The notes: generated by a model not told the origin, from the letters alone. A stretch of DNA of 34,352 bases from JBJGXI01 sp045635475 (GCF_045635475.1 NZ_JBJGXI010000054.1:1-34352); one strand, 5' to 3'. Shown: positions 23,455-31,489, counted from the stretch's first letter. Numbers and translations: made by a program.

Positions 23455-23498
23455 AACCTCATTTCGTCCTTTTAAGGGAAGGGCGGAGTGGGGTTTTT
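23455..23498 (+). terminator. Terminator or attenuator before proC
   Basis: AACCTCATTTCGTCC (23455-23469) pairs over 15 positions, with several G-U pairs, to GGGCGGAGTGGGGTT (23481-23495). TTT follows. It lies after the bactofilin gene but also after the promoter at 23363-23391, so it may act as an attenuator for proC. Confidence 0.75.
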
Positions 23499-23520
23499 AA
23501 AATGTAAGGAGTGGAACTAC

Positions 23521-24351
23521 GTGTTAAGAAAAGTAGCATTTATTGGTGCCGGTTCGATGGCAGAAGCAATGATTATCGGAATGAAAACAAGCGGATTGTT
23601 AAAACCAGAACAAATTAGCGTAACAAATAAGTCAAACCAAGATCGATTAGACTACCTAAATAAGCTTTATCATATTCATACTTCTTCAAATAAACAGGAA
23701 GTCATAGATGGTGCCGATATCGTTATTTTAGCAATGAAACCAAATGGTGTTGAAGAGTCGATCAATGAAATTAGACCGTATCTACTTGAAAATCAAATTT
23801 TATTATCTGTATTAGCGGGTGTATCAAGTGATTTCATAACAGAAACGATCGGCTTGCAAATCCCAGTGATTCGTGTAATGCCAAACACGTCTGCAACAAT
23901 TGGACTTTCAGCGACAACTATTGCTGCAGGTAAATATGCGTCACCATTGCATGTTAAGCAAGCAGAACAGCTGTTACAAACAATTGGGACAACGACAGTT
24001 GCACCGGAAGATAAAATTGATATTATGACGGCTCTTGCTGGAAGTGGGCCTGCTTATTTCTATTATGCGGTTGAAGCGATGGAGAAAGCAGCAGAAGTAC
24101 ATAACTTAGACAAACATATTGCCAGGGATTTAATTGCCCAGACACTTACTGGCGTGGCGGAAATGTTAAAAGTTTCTGAGGATGAGCCTGCCGAACTACG
24201 GAGGAAAATTACTAGTCCAAATGGAGTCACGCAAGCAGCGATTGAGGAGCTAGCATCACATAACTTCCAACAGGCTTTGATTAGTTGTGTAAATCGCGCG
24301 GTGGAGCGATCGCAAGAACTTGGTAGTAACTTTACCGTGAAGGAAAAATAA
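23521..24351 (+). CDS. proC: Pyrroline-5-carboxylate reductase
   Basis: This enzyme reduces pyrroline-5-carboxylate to proline with NAD(P)H, the last step of proline synthesis. From GTG 23521 it has 276 residues. The N-terminal Rossmann motif is VAFIGAGSMAEAM, and ILAMKPNGVEE and IRVMPNTSATIG are typical. The C-terminal dimer domain has ALAGSGPAYFYYAVEAM and the active-site loop ITSPNGVTQAAIEEL. The GTG has TAAGGAG about 9 bases upstream; the frame is open to 23488 through the terminator hairpin, so that extension is rejected. A perfect hairpin terminator follows. Proline is also an osmolyte in halotolerant bacilli, but a link is not shown here. Confidence 0.95.
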   Translation: MLRKVAFIGAGSMAEAMIIGMKTSGLLKPEQISVTNKSNQDRLDYLNKLYHIHTSSNKQEVIDGADIVILAMKPNGVEESINEIRPYLLENQILLSVLAGVSSDFITETIGLQIPVIRVMPNTSATIGLSATTIAAGKYASPLHVKQAEQLLQTIGTTTVAPEDKIDIMTALAGSGPAYFYYAVEAMEKAAEVHNLDKHIARDLIAQTLTGVAEMLKVSEDEPAELRRKITSPNGVTQAAIEELASHNFQQALISCVNRAVERSQELGSNFTVKEK

Positions 24352-24360
24352 ATAACCATA

Positions 24361-24403
24361 AAAAAAGAAATTGAGCGGTATGGTATGCTCAATTTCTTTT
24401 TTT
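24361..24403 (+). terminator. Intrinsic terminator after proC
   Basis: AAAAAAGAAATTGAGC pairs with GCTCAATTTCTTTTTT around a ten-base loop. A- and T-tracts on both sides make it able to work in both directions. Confidence 0.92.
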
Positions 24404-24407
24404 ATAT

Positions 24408-24810
24408 AAGGTTGTTGTTAGTACGTAAAATAGCTAGACTCCGTCGTAACGTAGTGCACGTGATTTCCGCTCCAGACAGTCGCTTTCCGCGGGCACGGCT
24501 TCAGCTAACTCAGAAGCATAGTGCGCTTCTGAGTGGATCTTCAGCTCGCGCTGTCCCGCAGGAGTCGACTGCCTGGAGCTCCAATCACCCGACGTAAGGA
24601 GCAATCCAGTTAACAGCGGAGGAAATGCCCTTCGACTCCTGCGGGACTAGCGGCGTAAGTGAGACCCCGCAGCGCGAAGGCGCGAGGAGGCTCACTAGCC
24701 CCCCGCGGAAAGCGAAGGGCATTTCCGGAGCGGGTCAAGCACTCGCCAAACTACGACGCATTTTACTTCAACTTTGAAATGAACAAGGGAATAAAATTTA
24801 CAACAACCTT
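24408..24810. repeat. GC-rich palindromic element R3 with 11-base terminal inverted repeats
   Basis: The ends AAGGTTGTTGT (24408-24418) and ACAACAACCTT (24800-24810) are perfect inverted repeats. Inside, GCTCCAGACAGTCG (24469-24482) pairs with 24566-24579 (one mismatch), enclosing CTCAGAAGC/GCTTCTGAG (24509-24533). GGAAATGCCCTTCG (24621-24634) pairs perfectly with 24713-24726. CCCGCAGGAGTCGA (24555-24568) is also inverted at 24632-24645. The element is far richer in G and C than its surroundings and codes for no recognisable protein. It resembles a non-autonomous mobile element or structured repeat; a second copy seems to start at 34251. Confidence 0.8.
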
Positions 24811-24819
24811 CTTATCATA

Positions 24820-25500
24820 TTAGACTGGTTGCCCTGATTTCCATTTTCTAGACTGTTGGATGAAGTGGCCGACTTTTTCTAATACGACTTCAATCGATTC
24901 CTCATCTTTAATAACATCATAATCAGCAATATTTATACGTAGCACCGGACAAGCATTAAAGTTGTTAATCCATTCCTCATATCTACCGAACATTTCTTTC
25001 CAATAACTAAGTGGTGTTTGTTGCTCCATCGGGCGTCCACGGAGTTTAATCCGATCAACGATATCGTCAAAAGATCCTTCTAAATAAATAAGTAAATCCG
25101 GGTGAGGGAAATAAGGTGTCATCACCATCGCGTCAAATAAACTACGGTATGTTTCATAATCAACCGCAGACATTGTGCCTTTTTCATTGTGCATTTTAGC
25201 AAAGATTCCAGTGTCCTCATAAATAGAACGGTCCTGTATGAATCCTCCACCATATTCAAAAATGCGTTTCTGTTCCTTAAATCGTTCTGCTAGAAAATAG
25301 ACTTGTAGATGAAAGCTCCATCGCTGAAAATCTGAATAGAAGTTATCAAGGTATGGATTTGTATCTACCTTTTCGAAGGAGGTACGGAAGTTAAGTGCAT
25401 TAGCTAACGCCTTCGTCATCGTCGATTTTCCAACGCCAACAGTACCTGCTATCGTTATTACACTATCATTTGGAATCTTATAGGTATCTCGTAAACTCAT
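24820..25500 (-). CDS. dck: Deoxyadenosine/deoxycytidine kinase
   Basis: This 226-residue salvage kinase phosphorylates deoxycytidine and deoxyadenosine. The P-loop GTVGVGKST is at 19-27. QDRSIYEDTGIFAKMH (the DRS/ERS substrate motif) and MVMTPYFPHPDLLIYLEG follow, and the arginine-rich lid is in RIKLRGRPMEQQT. It is closely similar in pattern to Bacillus subtilis Dck (YaaF). The ATG at 25498-25500 overlaps the dgk stop as ATGA, so the two are translationally coupled. The pair lies after serS in leftward orientation, as in Bacillus subtilis, although here tRNA-Ser, an M23/bactofilin pair and proC intervene. Confidence 0.93.
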   Translation of the reverse strand: MSLRDTYKIPNDSVITIAGTVGVGKSTMTKALANALNFRTSFEKVDTNPYLDNFYSDFQRWSFHLQVYFLAERFKEQKRIFEYGGGFIQDRSIYEDTGIFAKMHNEKGTMSAVDYETYRSLFDAMVMTPYFPHPDLLIYLEGSFDDIVDRIKLRGRPMEQQTPLSYWKEMFGRYEEWINNFNACPVLRINIADYDVIKDEESIEVVLEKVGHFIQQSRKWKSGQPV

Positions 25501-26138
25501 TGTACAACTTCCCCTTTATGCATATGCTTTTCTACTTGATCTAAAATAATTGAAAAATCTGCTTCATGTTTTACAAAATCAACGGTATCCCCATTAATTC
25601 GAATCACAGGAATATCAGGATGCATGCTTTCAAATTTATTCATAAATTGTTGGTAATCCTTTGATAGTTGCTCAAGGTAAGAGGCTTGGATATTATGCTC
25701 CACTTGTCGACCACGCATTTCAATTCTTTGCAGCAAAGTTTCTAAGCTGGCATCAAGATAGACCATCATGTTTGGCTTAGGCATATCGGCAGTAAGAATG
25801 TCATAAACTTTCGCATATTTATCGAATTGCGCCTCTTGCAATGTGCGTTGAGCAAAAATCATATTCTTTGAAATATGGTAATCGGCAATAACTGCCTTGT
25901 TTTGTGTTAAATAATACTTTTCGATATCCTCTAATTGTTTGTAACGATTACAGAGGAAAAACATTTCTGTTTGAAAACTCCACGCTTCGATATCATCATA
26001 AAATTTCCCCAAAAATGGATTTTCTTCAACGATTTCTTTTAATAAAACAAACTGAAAATGATCAGCTAATCGTTTCGCTAAAGATGTCTTTCCTACACCG
26101 ATTGGCCCTTCTACGGCAACAAAAGGAAGCTTGTTCAT
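25497..26138 (-). CDS. dgk: Deoxyguanosine kinase
   Basis: This 213-residue deoxynucleoside kinase is the partner of dck. The P-loop EGPIGVGKTS occupies residues 10-19. FFLCNRYKQLEDIEKY and IADYHISKNMIFAQRTL match Bacillus Dgk (YaaG) rather than Dck; the lid arginines are in RIEMRGRQVEHN. ATG 26136-26138 is preceded by GGAGGATAAGT. It is the first gene of the dgk-dck operon; I could not place its promoter with confidence. Assignment of dgk versus dck rests on motif patterns recalled from the two Bacillus proteins. Confidence 0.93.
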   Translation of the reverse strand: MNKLPFVAVEGPIGVGKTSLAKRLADHFQFVLLKEIVEENPFLGKFYDDIEAWSFQTEMFFLCNRYKQLEDIEKYYLTQNKAVIADYHISKNMIFAQRTLQEAQFDKYAKVYDILTADMPKPNMMVYLDASLETLLQRIEMRGRQVEHNIQASYLEQLSKDYQQFMNKFESMHPDIPVIRINGDTVDFVKHEADFSIILDQVEKHMHKGEVVQ

Positions 26139-26304
26139 TACTTATCCTCCGATCAAATCCGACAAAATTCTCTATTTTTACAGCAAACTATATTTTATCA
26201 TAACATATCATAACTAGGACAGTTTCTCAGCAAAACAACAGTTGGAAAATATCGAGAAAAAGAAGAAGCGGTGACTTTCCCTTTTCAATTGGACAATGAT
26301 TTTG

Positions 26305-26310
26305 TATAAT
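26305..26310 (+). promoter_or_regulatory. -10 box of the tRNA-Arg promoter
   Basis: A perfect TATAAT lies 22 bases before the tRNA. The best -35, TTTTCA at 26282-26287 with 17-base spacing, is weak. Confidence 0.5.
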
Positions 26311-26331
26311 AAGTAGTACTTGTCTAAACAT

Positions 26332-26404
26332 GGCTCCATAGCTCAGGGGATAGAGCATTGGTTTCCTAAACCATGTGTCGTAGGTTCGAATCCTACTGGG
26401 GCCA
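26332..26404 (+). tRNA. tRNA-Arg (CCU)
   Basis: A 73-base cloverleaf with acceptor arms GGCTCCA/TGGGGCC, D arm GCTC/GAGC, anticodon CCT (26365-26367) in loop TTCCTAA, and T arm GTAGG-TTCGAAT-CCTAC. The discriminator is A; the 3' CCA is not encoded (next bases TTA) and must be added by the nucleotidyltransferase. Confidence 0.96.
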
Positions 26405-26428
26405 TTATCACTGTCATATCACGGTTTT

Positions 26429-26499
26429 GACAATTTTGGATGTCGCACGGTCTAGCTGAAAAATAATATAAGCCGTGCGCCATTGATACTCAAATTGTC
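26429..26499 (+). other. Nested hairpin downstream of tRNA-Arg
   Basis: Outer arms GACAATTT (26429-26436) and AAATTGTC (26492-26499) enclose inner arms GCACGG (26445-26450) and CCGTGC (26473-26478). There is no T-tract. It lies in the tRNA 3' trailer, before the terminator. Role unknown. Confidence 0.45.
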
Positions 26500-26518
26500 G
26501 GACCTAATAGAACTCCAT

Positions 26519-26559
26519 AAAAAGCCTTTTAATCAAAATTTGATTAGATGGTTTTTTTG
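26519..26559. terminator. Bidirectional terminator between tRNA-Arg and the ger operon
   Basis: AAAAAGCC-TTTT-AATCAAA faces TTTGATT-AGAT-GGTTTTTTT. Stems are separated by an internal loop, and T-tracts are present on both strands, so it can stop the tRNA transcript rightward and the ger operon leftward. Confidence 0.75.
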
Positions 26560-26700
26560 TGTCTAACTCCGAGCGCCAGAAATTAGGCGACTTCACGAAT
26601 CGCCTTAACATGAGTCATCATCCATTCACGAGCTCATCGTGATTCATTCAATTCGCTCCAGTCGCTACGTTGCTAAACGGGCGCTCTACGATTTTCTTAT
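26559..26700 (+). repeat. Interspersed repeat R1, copy 3
   Basis: It starts TGTCTAACTCCGAGCGCC and ends CAGTCGCTACGTTGCTAAAC then GGGCGCTCTACGATTTTC. Both ends align with copy 1 (13188-13455). Internal arms such as TCATCATCCATTCACGAGC and GTGATTCAT are partly palindromic. It lies between the shared terminator and the end of the ger operon. Confidence 0.6.
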
Positions 26701-26720
26701 GATCCATCTTTGTACTATTG

Positions 26721-26888
26721 CTACCTAACCATCATAAAGTAAATGAACGGTGATGCTAAAGCAAGTAGTGACATCACAGAAATAGCAATTCCACCTAATT
26801 TATTCTTTTCTTTAAAGCAAGTTCTTGCATAATTACCGCAGAAAATGGCGACGTAAAGCGCTATTGCTCCTAGAATAATTCTACCCAT
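26721..26888 (-). CDS. Small two-TM protein, candidate germinant-receptor D subunit
   Basis: A 55-codon gene encodes MGRIILGAIALYVAIFCGNY, then a short charged loop ARTCFKEKNK, then a second hydrophobic segment ending in FIYFMMVR. Two membrane spans are predicted (about 2-18 and 32-53). ATG 26886-26888 starts one base after the gerC stop, with GAGGG as ribosome site inside the end of gerC, so it is the fourth gene of the operon. Small two-TM D proteins that modulate receptor activity are known from some Bacillus ger operons. Size, topology and position fit that class, but I do not recognise a specific orthologue. A -1/+1 extension of gerC is excluded by the stop codon. Confidence 0.75.
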   Translation of the reverse strand: MGRIILGAIALYVAIFCGNYARTCFKEKNKLGGIAISVMSLLALASPFIYFMMVR

Positions 26889-26889
26889 A

Positions 26890-28131
26890 TTAATCCCTCA
26901 CTTCTGAAAGGTTGGAATCATTAATCATTTTACCAAACTCTAATCGTACTAGATTGTAATTAACCGTGATGTCGGCATTTGGATAGATGTTTTCATTCCA
27001 ATCAGCTTGTTCATACTGTTCGATGGTTCGAAAATATTTTCTAACAAAAAGTGACCAATAAAATGGTTCTGCTCGATACACTTCTTGTGTTTTTTTTATT
27101 AGTTCACTTGCTTTTTTCTCCAATGCTTCTTCAATGGATTTCGACAATAGTTTTTGATATTCTTTATTTTTTGCATAATCGACTAAACTTGGAATTGCAA
27201 GTATCTCTATTTGGAAATTAACGGTTACATCAATTTTGGTAGGTTTATTTTTATTATATTTGACCTTTACTTCAGGGGCAGTCTTTTGAGAATAATCAGC
27301 TGCAATTCGATATTCGTCGTCTACCGGATCTACATAAGTAGATAATAAATCATCCAAGTTCTGGGTATAATCAAACACTAACGATATTCTCGTTTCCTGA
27401 CCATCAAGGGTATCAATCATTACCCCTTCTTTAAATACCGCTGATCCCATAAATTGCGTCGTATTACCACCTTGTTGTGGTATTTCACCAGCTATATACT
27501 CGTCTTCATAGCCATCATGCTTCGTTTTCCCAATTTCTGTAGTAGCATAAATAGCCAAAAATAAATCGGCATCTCCTTCAGTAATTTGAAAAAAACGATG
27601 GATATCAGCATCTGGGATAATGCCAGTTTCTTTTGCCCGGCTAATCATATATTGATAATATTTATGTGGTCTTGTTTCCAATTTAGGATTGTTATTATTT
27701 AAAAAAACACTAGCATTTTCTTTGCTAACAATAATTTGTACACCTCTTCGAATCTGCGTTGTTCTACTTGCAGATTGAATAATACGGATAAAATCACCTG
27801 ATCTTGCTAATTCTTCGGATATGATTAACACCTTTGTTTGGTCTAAGGTTATTTCTTTAGAAACAAACGAGTTAGCAGTATTTGTTGCTGTTAAGATATC
27901 TCCACCGGTTAATGTAACAGTTTCCTTTGGGTCTTCAGAGGAACCAGCCCCTACAGTAGAGCCAACTTCAGGATTTGCGATTTGAAACGTAAAACGAAAC
28001 ACACCTTTTTCATCTGTTTTATCTACACCAATAGCAATAACATAAGATTGTTGTTCTAACTCTACTTTGTCATAACATCCTGTGAGAACCAAAAAGATCA
28101 ATACTATAAAAATACATTTCATCCAGGTCAT
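26890..28131 (-). CDS. Ger(x)C-family spore germination lipoprotein
   Basis: This 413-residue C subunit of a nutrient germinant receptor sits in the spore inner membrane. The N-terminus is a lipoprotein signal with lipobox VLTGC, so Cys19 is the lipid site. YDKVELEQQSYVIAIGVDKT is the characteristic start of the mature GerC fold, and the C-terminal domain ends in the family-typical NADITVNYNLVRLEFG. The ATG at 28129-28131 overlaps the gerB stop (ATGA). An internal ATG at 28120-28122, closer to the signal core, is an alternative start. Last of the three canonical receptor genes; a small TM gene follows at once. Subfamily (GerA, GerB, GerK type) cannot be fixed here. Confidence 0.92.
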   Translation of the reverse strand: MTWMKCIFIVLIFLVLTGCYDKVELEQQSYVIAIGVDKTDEKGVFRFTFQIANPEVGSTVGAGSSEDPKETVTLTGGDILTATNTANSFVSKEITLDQTKVLIISEELARSGDFIRIIQSASRTTQIRRGVQIIVSKENASVFLNNNNPKLETRPHKYYQYMISRAKETGIIPDADIHRFFQITEGDADLFLAIYATTEIGKTKHDGYEDEYIAGEIPQQGGNTTQFMGSAVFKEGVMIDTLDGQETRISLVFDYTQNLDDLLSTYVDPVDDEYRIAADYSQKTAPEVKVKYNKNKPTKIDVTVNFQIEILAIPSLVDYAKNKEYQKLLSKSIEEALEKKASELIKKTQEVYRAEPFYWSLFVRKYFRTIEQYEQADWNENIYPNADITVNYNLVRLEFGKMINDSNLSEVRD

Positions 28132-29219
28132 AATCGCTTTAAATCCCCCTTACTAAAAGCAACAATCCATAAAAGAATAGGAAAAAATATTAATACAGGC
28201 GTCATAATATTTAAGAGTTGATCTCTTAACAGCAATTCATTGATTAATGAGTTTTCTGGAAGCAAACCAGCAATGATTGTAAAAAATGCAAAAGGCAATA
28301 TTAATGGTTCAAATTCATTAATATTGAATACTGCAGCAAATATCCATGTAACGAGATATAAGAATACAATAAATCGGATATAGGCCGCCAACAGCCAAAA
28401 CACCATAAAGAAAGTTTCTACATTCGTAATAAATTCACCAAAGTTTATATACTGGGTAACATCATGAAACGGAAAGGCAATCTTAGAGATTGAATTATAA
28501 TCAAATACCATCGTATAGATTAAATAAAATAAAACGATTTCTACCATGACAAAGATACTTCCTAATATTCCCCCAGTTCGAAAACTCTTCGTTTCCTTAA
28601 ATGTAGTGTAAGCAATCGTTAGAAAAAATAGTTCAGCAAAAAGGGATCCTTTTAATACGCCTTGCGTCAGAATAACGTCAAGTCCTGTACCAAATATCGG
28701 AAATATCCGTGGAAATATAGCTTTACTGAAAATTAAGTAAGCTAACAGGAATACGGCAATTTTAACGAGCGGAAGTCCAATAAATGAAGTGAAACCAATC
28801 ACTTCAAAGCCCTTTTTTGCACAATAACAAGCAACACCGATAAAAATAAAAAATACGATAACAGTTGGTGATTCGGGGAAGTAGAGCAATTTAATTTGTT
28901 CAACGTAGTTTCTACTATCAAGTGCTAATGAAAGGAAGGCAAAAAGAAAAATAACAAATCCGAATAGCTTACCGACCAAGGTTCCTAAGATTTGCTCCAT
29001 TAATTCAATTAAATTTTTATCTTTATACTTTTTTAATAAATAAAGCAGCAAAAGAAATGATGGGAAAATAACGATAAAGGCTACAATTGGAATCATCCAA
29101 AAAGCGTTTTGCGCTTTTTGAGCAAGTAAAGAAGGCGTTGTATCAGAAAGTTTTAGTCCAATAAATAGTACTACTATCGCAAACATTTCTTTTGCTTTTA
29201 ATGTTTTCTCATCTTTCAT
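28128..29219 (-). CDS. GerB-family spore germination permease
   Basis: This 363-residue B subunit of a germinant receptor belongs to the APC amino-acid transporter superfamily (spore permease family). It is strongly hydrophobic, with about ten membrane segments starting near residue 12 (MFAIVVLFIGLKLSD) and ending with PVLIFFPILLWIVAF. B subunits are thought to hold the nutrient-binding pocket; the ligand cannot be told from this sequence. ATG 29217-29219 has an AGGTGG ribosome site. It lies 24 bases after gerA and overlaps gerC by four bases. Confidence 0.93.
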   Translation of the reverse strand: MKDEKTLKAKEMFAIVVLFIGLKLSDTTPSLLAQKAQNAFWMIPIVAFIVIFPSFLLLLYLLKKYKDKNLIELMEQILGTLVGKLFGFVIFLFAFLSLALDSRNYVEQIKLLYFPESPTVIVFFIFIGVACYCAKKGFEVIGFTSFIGLPLVKIAVFLLAYLIFSKAIFPRIFPIFGTGLDVILTQGVLKGSLFAELFFLTIAYTTFKETKSFRTGGILGSIFVMVEIVLFYLIYTMVFDYNSISKIAFPFHDVTQYINFGEFITNVETFFMVFWLLAAYIRFIVFLYLVTWIFAAVFNINEFEPLILPFAFFTIIAGLLPENSLINELLLRDQLLNIMTPVLIFFPILLWIVAFSKGDLKRL

Positions 29220-29243
29220 TTGTGCAAGCCACCTAATAAGTTT

Positions 29244-30755
29244 CTAAGATTGTTTTTTCTTTTTTTGTAAGTCTTTTGGTTTAATTTGTCCTGGTCGGAA
29301 AATTTCTGCTCTTATGGCCTTGCGAAATAACGTATCATGAGGTGATGTAAAACCAGGGGATAAAGGAGAAAAATATGGTACACCAAATGATTTAATCGAT
29401 GCGACATACATAAACCACATCATAAATGCCCCCATTAAGCTAAACATCCCAAAGATTCCTGCCGCCAGGATAAACAGAAAACGAGTAATCCGAAGCGTGT
29501 AGTTAATACTAATGTCAGAAACTGCGAATGATGTAAGGCCGGATACAGCAGAGATAATAACAATGATTGGACTAATAATATTTGCTTCAACTGCTGCTTG
29601 TCCCAGTATTAATGCACCAACGATACCAATCGTCGGTCCTAATGGATTAGGAATTCTTATTCCTGCTTCACGAATTAATTCAAAAGCAACCTCCATGATT
29701 AATACCTCAAAAATGAGTGGGAAGGGTACCCGTTCTCTTGATGCAGTGATCGCTAATAATAAATCAGGAGGTAACATTGAACTGTGAAAAGTAGCAAGTG
29801 CAACATATGTCGCTGAAATCATCGTTGTAAGAAAAAAAGCTAGCATACGTATAATCCTTGTAAAATTACCATACAAAAAACGTAAATATCGATCTTCTTG
29901 TGAGTGAAAAAAAGACCAAAAAGTCACAGGGAGAATTAGACAAGATGATGAGTTATCCATGAGTAATACAACGTGTCCATTTTCAATAAAAGATGCCGCC
30001 TTATCCGGTCTTTCGGTATATAAAATAGTGGGTACTACGGAATAGGGCCTATCCTCTATTAGTTGTTCCAACAACTCCAGGTTACGGACATTATCAATAT
30101 CGATTTTATCTAATCTTTCTTTTAAATTTTTTAATATGTCCTCATTTACTAAGTCTTTAATATAAACGAAGTTCAACTCCGTCTTTGAACGACTACCTAG
30201 TTGCTTTGCTTCTGTAATTAACTGTTTGTCGTGGATTCTTTTTCGTAGTAAAGAAACGTTAATATATAAAGACTCGGTAAAAGCTTCTTGTGGTCCTTTA
30301 ATTAGGCTTTCATTTTCAGCCTTGCCAATACTTCGATGTTGAAATTGAGCAACGCCAATGCTATAAGCGGTTGTTTGTCCATCAATAAACAAAATCGCAT
30401 TACCGCTGTTAATTTCTTCAATTGCGTCCCCTAAAGTAGTAACATCCTTTATGCTTTCTACAGTTATAATATCTTCTAGCTTATCTCCTTCAGCTTCTAA
30501 TAAAGGACGAATGATTGCCTCATAAATCTTATCACCATTTACAATTGTCCCATAAAAAAATAGATTTACTCTTTTTTTGTTATATTGGGCTGTTAGCTCA
30601 CGAACGGAGAAATCTTTGTTTGTTCCATAAGAATAGAGTTCTTTGATGTGTTTAGCGTTAGTTTCTAAATCTGATTGGATGGGATCGTTCAGCTTTTTAT
30701 TGTCTTGTTTTTGCTGTTGACGGTTTGAGTTTCGTCGTTTAATGGTCCTTAACAC
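29244..30755 (-). CDS. GerA-family spore germination protein
   Basis: This 503-residue A subunit of a germinant receptor has a large hydrophilic N-terminal domain (about 1-295) with the hallmark GPQEAFTESLYINVSLLRKRI at 154-174. A membrane domain of several spans follows (about 301-455), with LLLAITASRERVPFPLIFEVLIMEVAFELIREAGIR as its conserved centre. Start is GTG 30755 with AAGGAGTGATGAT upstream; the ATGs just before it are out of frame and hit a stop. First gene of the gerA-gerB-gerC-small TM operon. In Bacillus such operons are transcribed by sigma-G in the forespore; I could not place a convincing sigma-G promoter. Confidence 0.94.
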   Translation of the reverse strand: MLRTIKRRNSNRQQQKQDNKKLNDPIQSDLETNAKHIKELYSYGTNKDFSVRELTAQYNKKRVNLFFYGTIVNGDKIYEAIIRPLLEAEGDKLEDIITVESIKDVTTLGDAIEEINSGNAILFIDGQTTAYSIGVAQFQHRSIGKAENESLIKGPQEAFTESLYINVSLLRKRIHDKQLITEAKQLGSRSKTELNFVYIKDLVNEDILKNLKERLDKIDIDNVRNLELLEQLIEDRPYSVVPTILYTERPDKAASFIENGHVVLLMDNSSSCLILPVTFWSFFHSQEDRYLRFLYGNFTRIIRMLAFFLTTMISATYVALATFHSSMLPPDLLLAITASRERVPFPLIFEVLIMEVAFELIREAGIRIPNPLGPTIGIVGALILGQAAVEANIISPIIVIISAVSGLTSFAVSDISINYTLRITRFLFILAAGIFGMFSLMGAFMMWFMYVASIKSFGVPYFSPLSPGFTSPHDTLFRKAIRAEIFRPGQIKPKDLQKKKKQS

Positions 30756-30835
30756 ATCATCACTCCTTGCACCAAAATCTTATTTATTTCTAGTGTTTGT
30801 AGGATGTGGGAAATTATGAAATATATACTTTCAAT

Positions 30836-30893
30836 ATTAAAAAAAGTACCCTTCAGGTAGACTTTTTAAGTCGTTACCAAAGGGTACTTTTAT
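30836..30893 (-). terminator. Terminator of the yceI-like gene
   Basis: On the minus strand AAAAGTACCCTT pairs with AAGGGTACTTTT, with an inner GACTT/AAGTC stem, followed by seven T residues. It lies between the yceI-like gene and gerA and isolates the ger operon from upstream transcription. Confidence 0.88.
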
Positions 30894-30913
30894 TTAAACT
30901 TCATATCATAAAC

Positions 30914-31447
30914 TTAAGCATCTTTTTTCAATTGTAAATCCATTGTAATCTTCACATCTTTACCTACTAAAACTCCACCGGTCTCTAATGAAGCATTCCA
31001 AGTAAGACCATATTCTTCACGATTTAAGCTACCTTCTCCAGTAAAGCCAAATACTTGGTTGCCCCACGGATCTTGTCCTTGCCCTTCAAATACGATTTTG
31101 AACGTTTGCTTATTTGTAACACCGTTAAGCGTTAAATCGCCTGATACGTCATATTCCTCGTCAGATGTTTTTACGATATTTGTTGTTTTAAAAGTCATTT
31201 TTGGTTTGTTTTCTACATCGAAGAAATCAGCAGATTTTAAGTGATTGTCACGATCTTTACTACCAGTATCAACACTAGCCATATCGATATTAAATTCAAT
31301 ATCAGCTGTAGTTAAATCTTCTGGATCGGCATTAATTGAGGTTTCAAACTCATGAAAAGTTCCTTTAACTTTTGTAACCATCATATGTTTTACTGAAAAA
31401 TCAATACTACTGTGCGCAGGATCTACGATTAATTTTGTCTTTGACAA
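30914..31447 (-). CDS. YceI-family polyisoprenoid-binding-like protein
   Basis: A 177-residue protein of the YceI lipocalin-like family, whose beta barrel holds a long isoprenoid chain in structural studies. KLIVDPAHSSIDFSVKHMM is the family N-terminus, then FNIDMASVDTGSKDRDNHLKSADFFDVENKP, and GDLTLNGVTNKQTF in the second half. It lacks a signal peptide, so it should be cytoplasmic, unlike many Gram-negative members. The start is set at TTG 31447 with GGAGGGAC about 8 bases upstream; the earlier ATG at 31462 overlaps that ribosome site. Its promoter carries a palindromic operator. Physiological role unknown; stress-inducible control is inferred. Confidence 0.9.
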   Translation of the reverse strand: MSKTKLIVDPAHSSIDFSVKHMMVTKVKGTFHEFETSINADPEDLTTADIEFNIDMASVDTGSKDRDNHLKSADFFDVENKPKMTFKTTNIVKTSDEEYDVSGDLTLNGVTNKQTFKIVFEGQGQDPWGNQVFGFTGEGSLNREEYGLTWNASLETGGVLVGKDVKITMDLQLKKDA

Positions 31448-31489
31448 GATAAGTCCCTCCATTTAAATAATGTTATTTTTCGTCATTAG

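Noticed and set aside
24385..24597. 70-codon plus-strand frame in the R3 element
   Set aside because: Composition and hairpins explain the open frame; starts inside the proC terminator.
24408..24810. Insertion sequence with transposase
   Set aside because: Terminal inverted repeats exist, but no transposase-like frame is inside; at most a non-autonomous element.
30756..30850. Sigma-G promoter for the ger operon
   Set aside because: A CATAATT word is present on the minus strand, but no -35 at the correct spacing was found.
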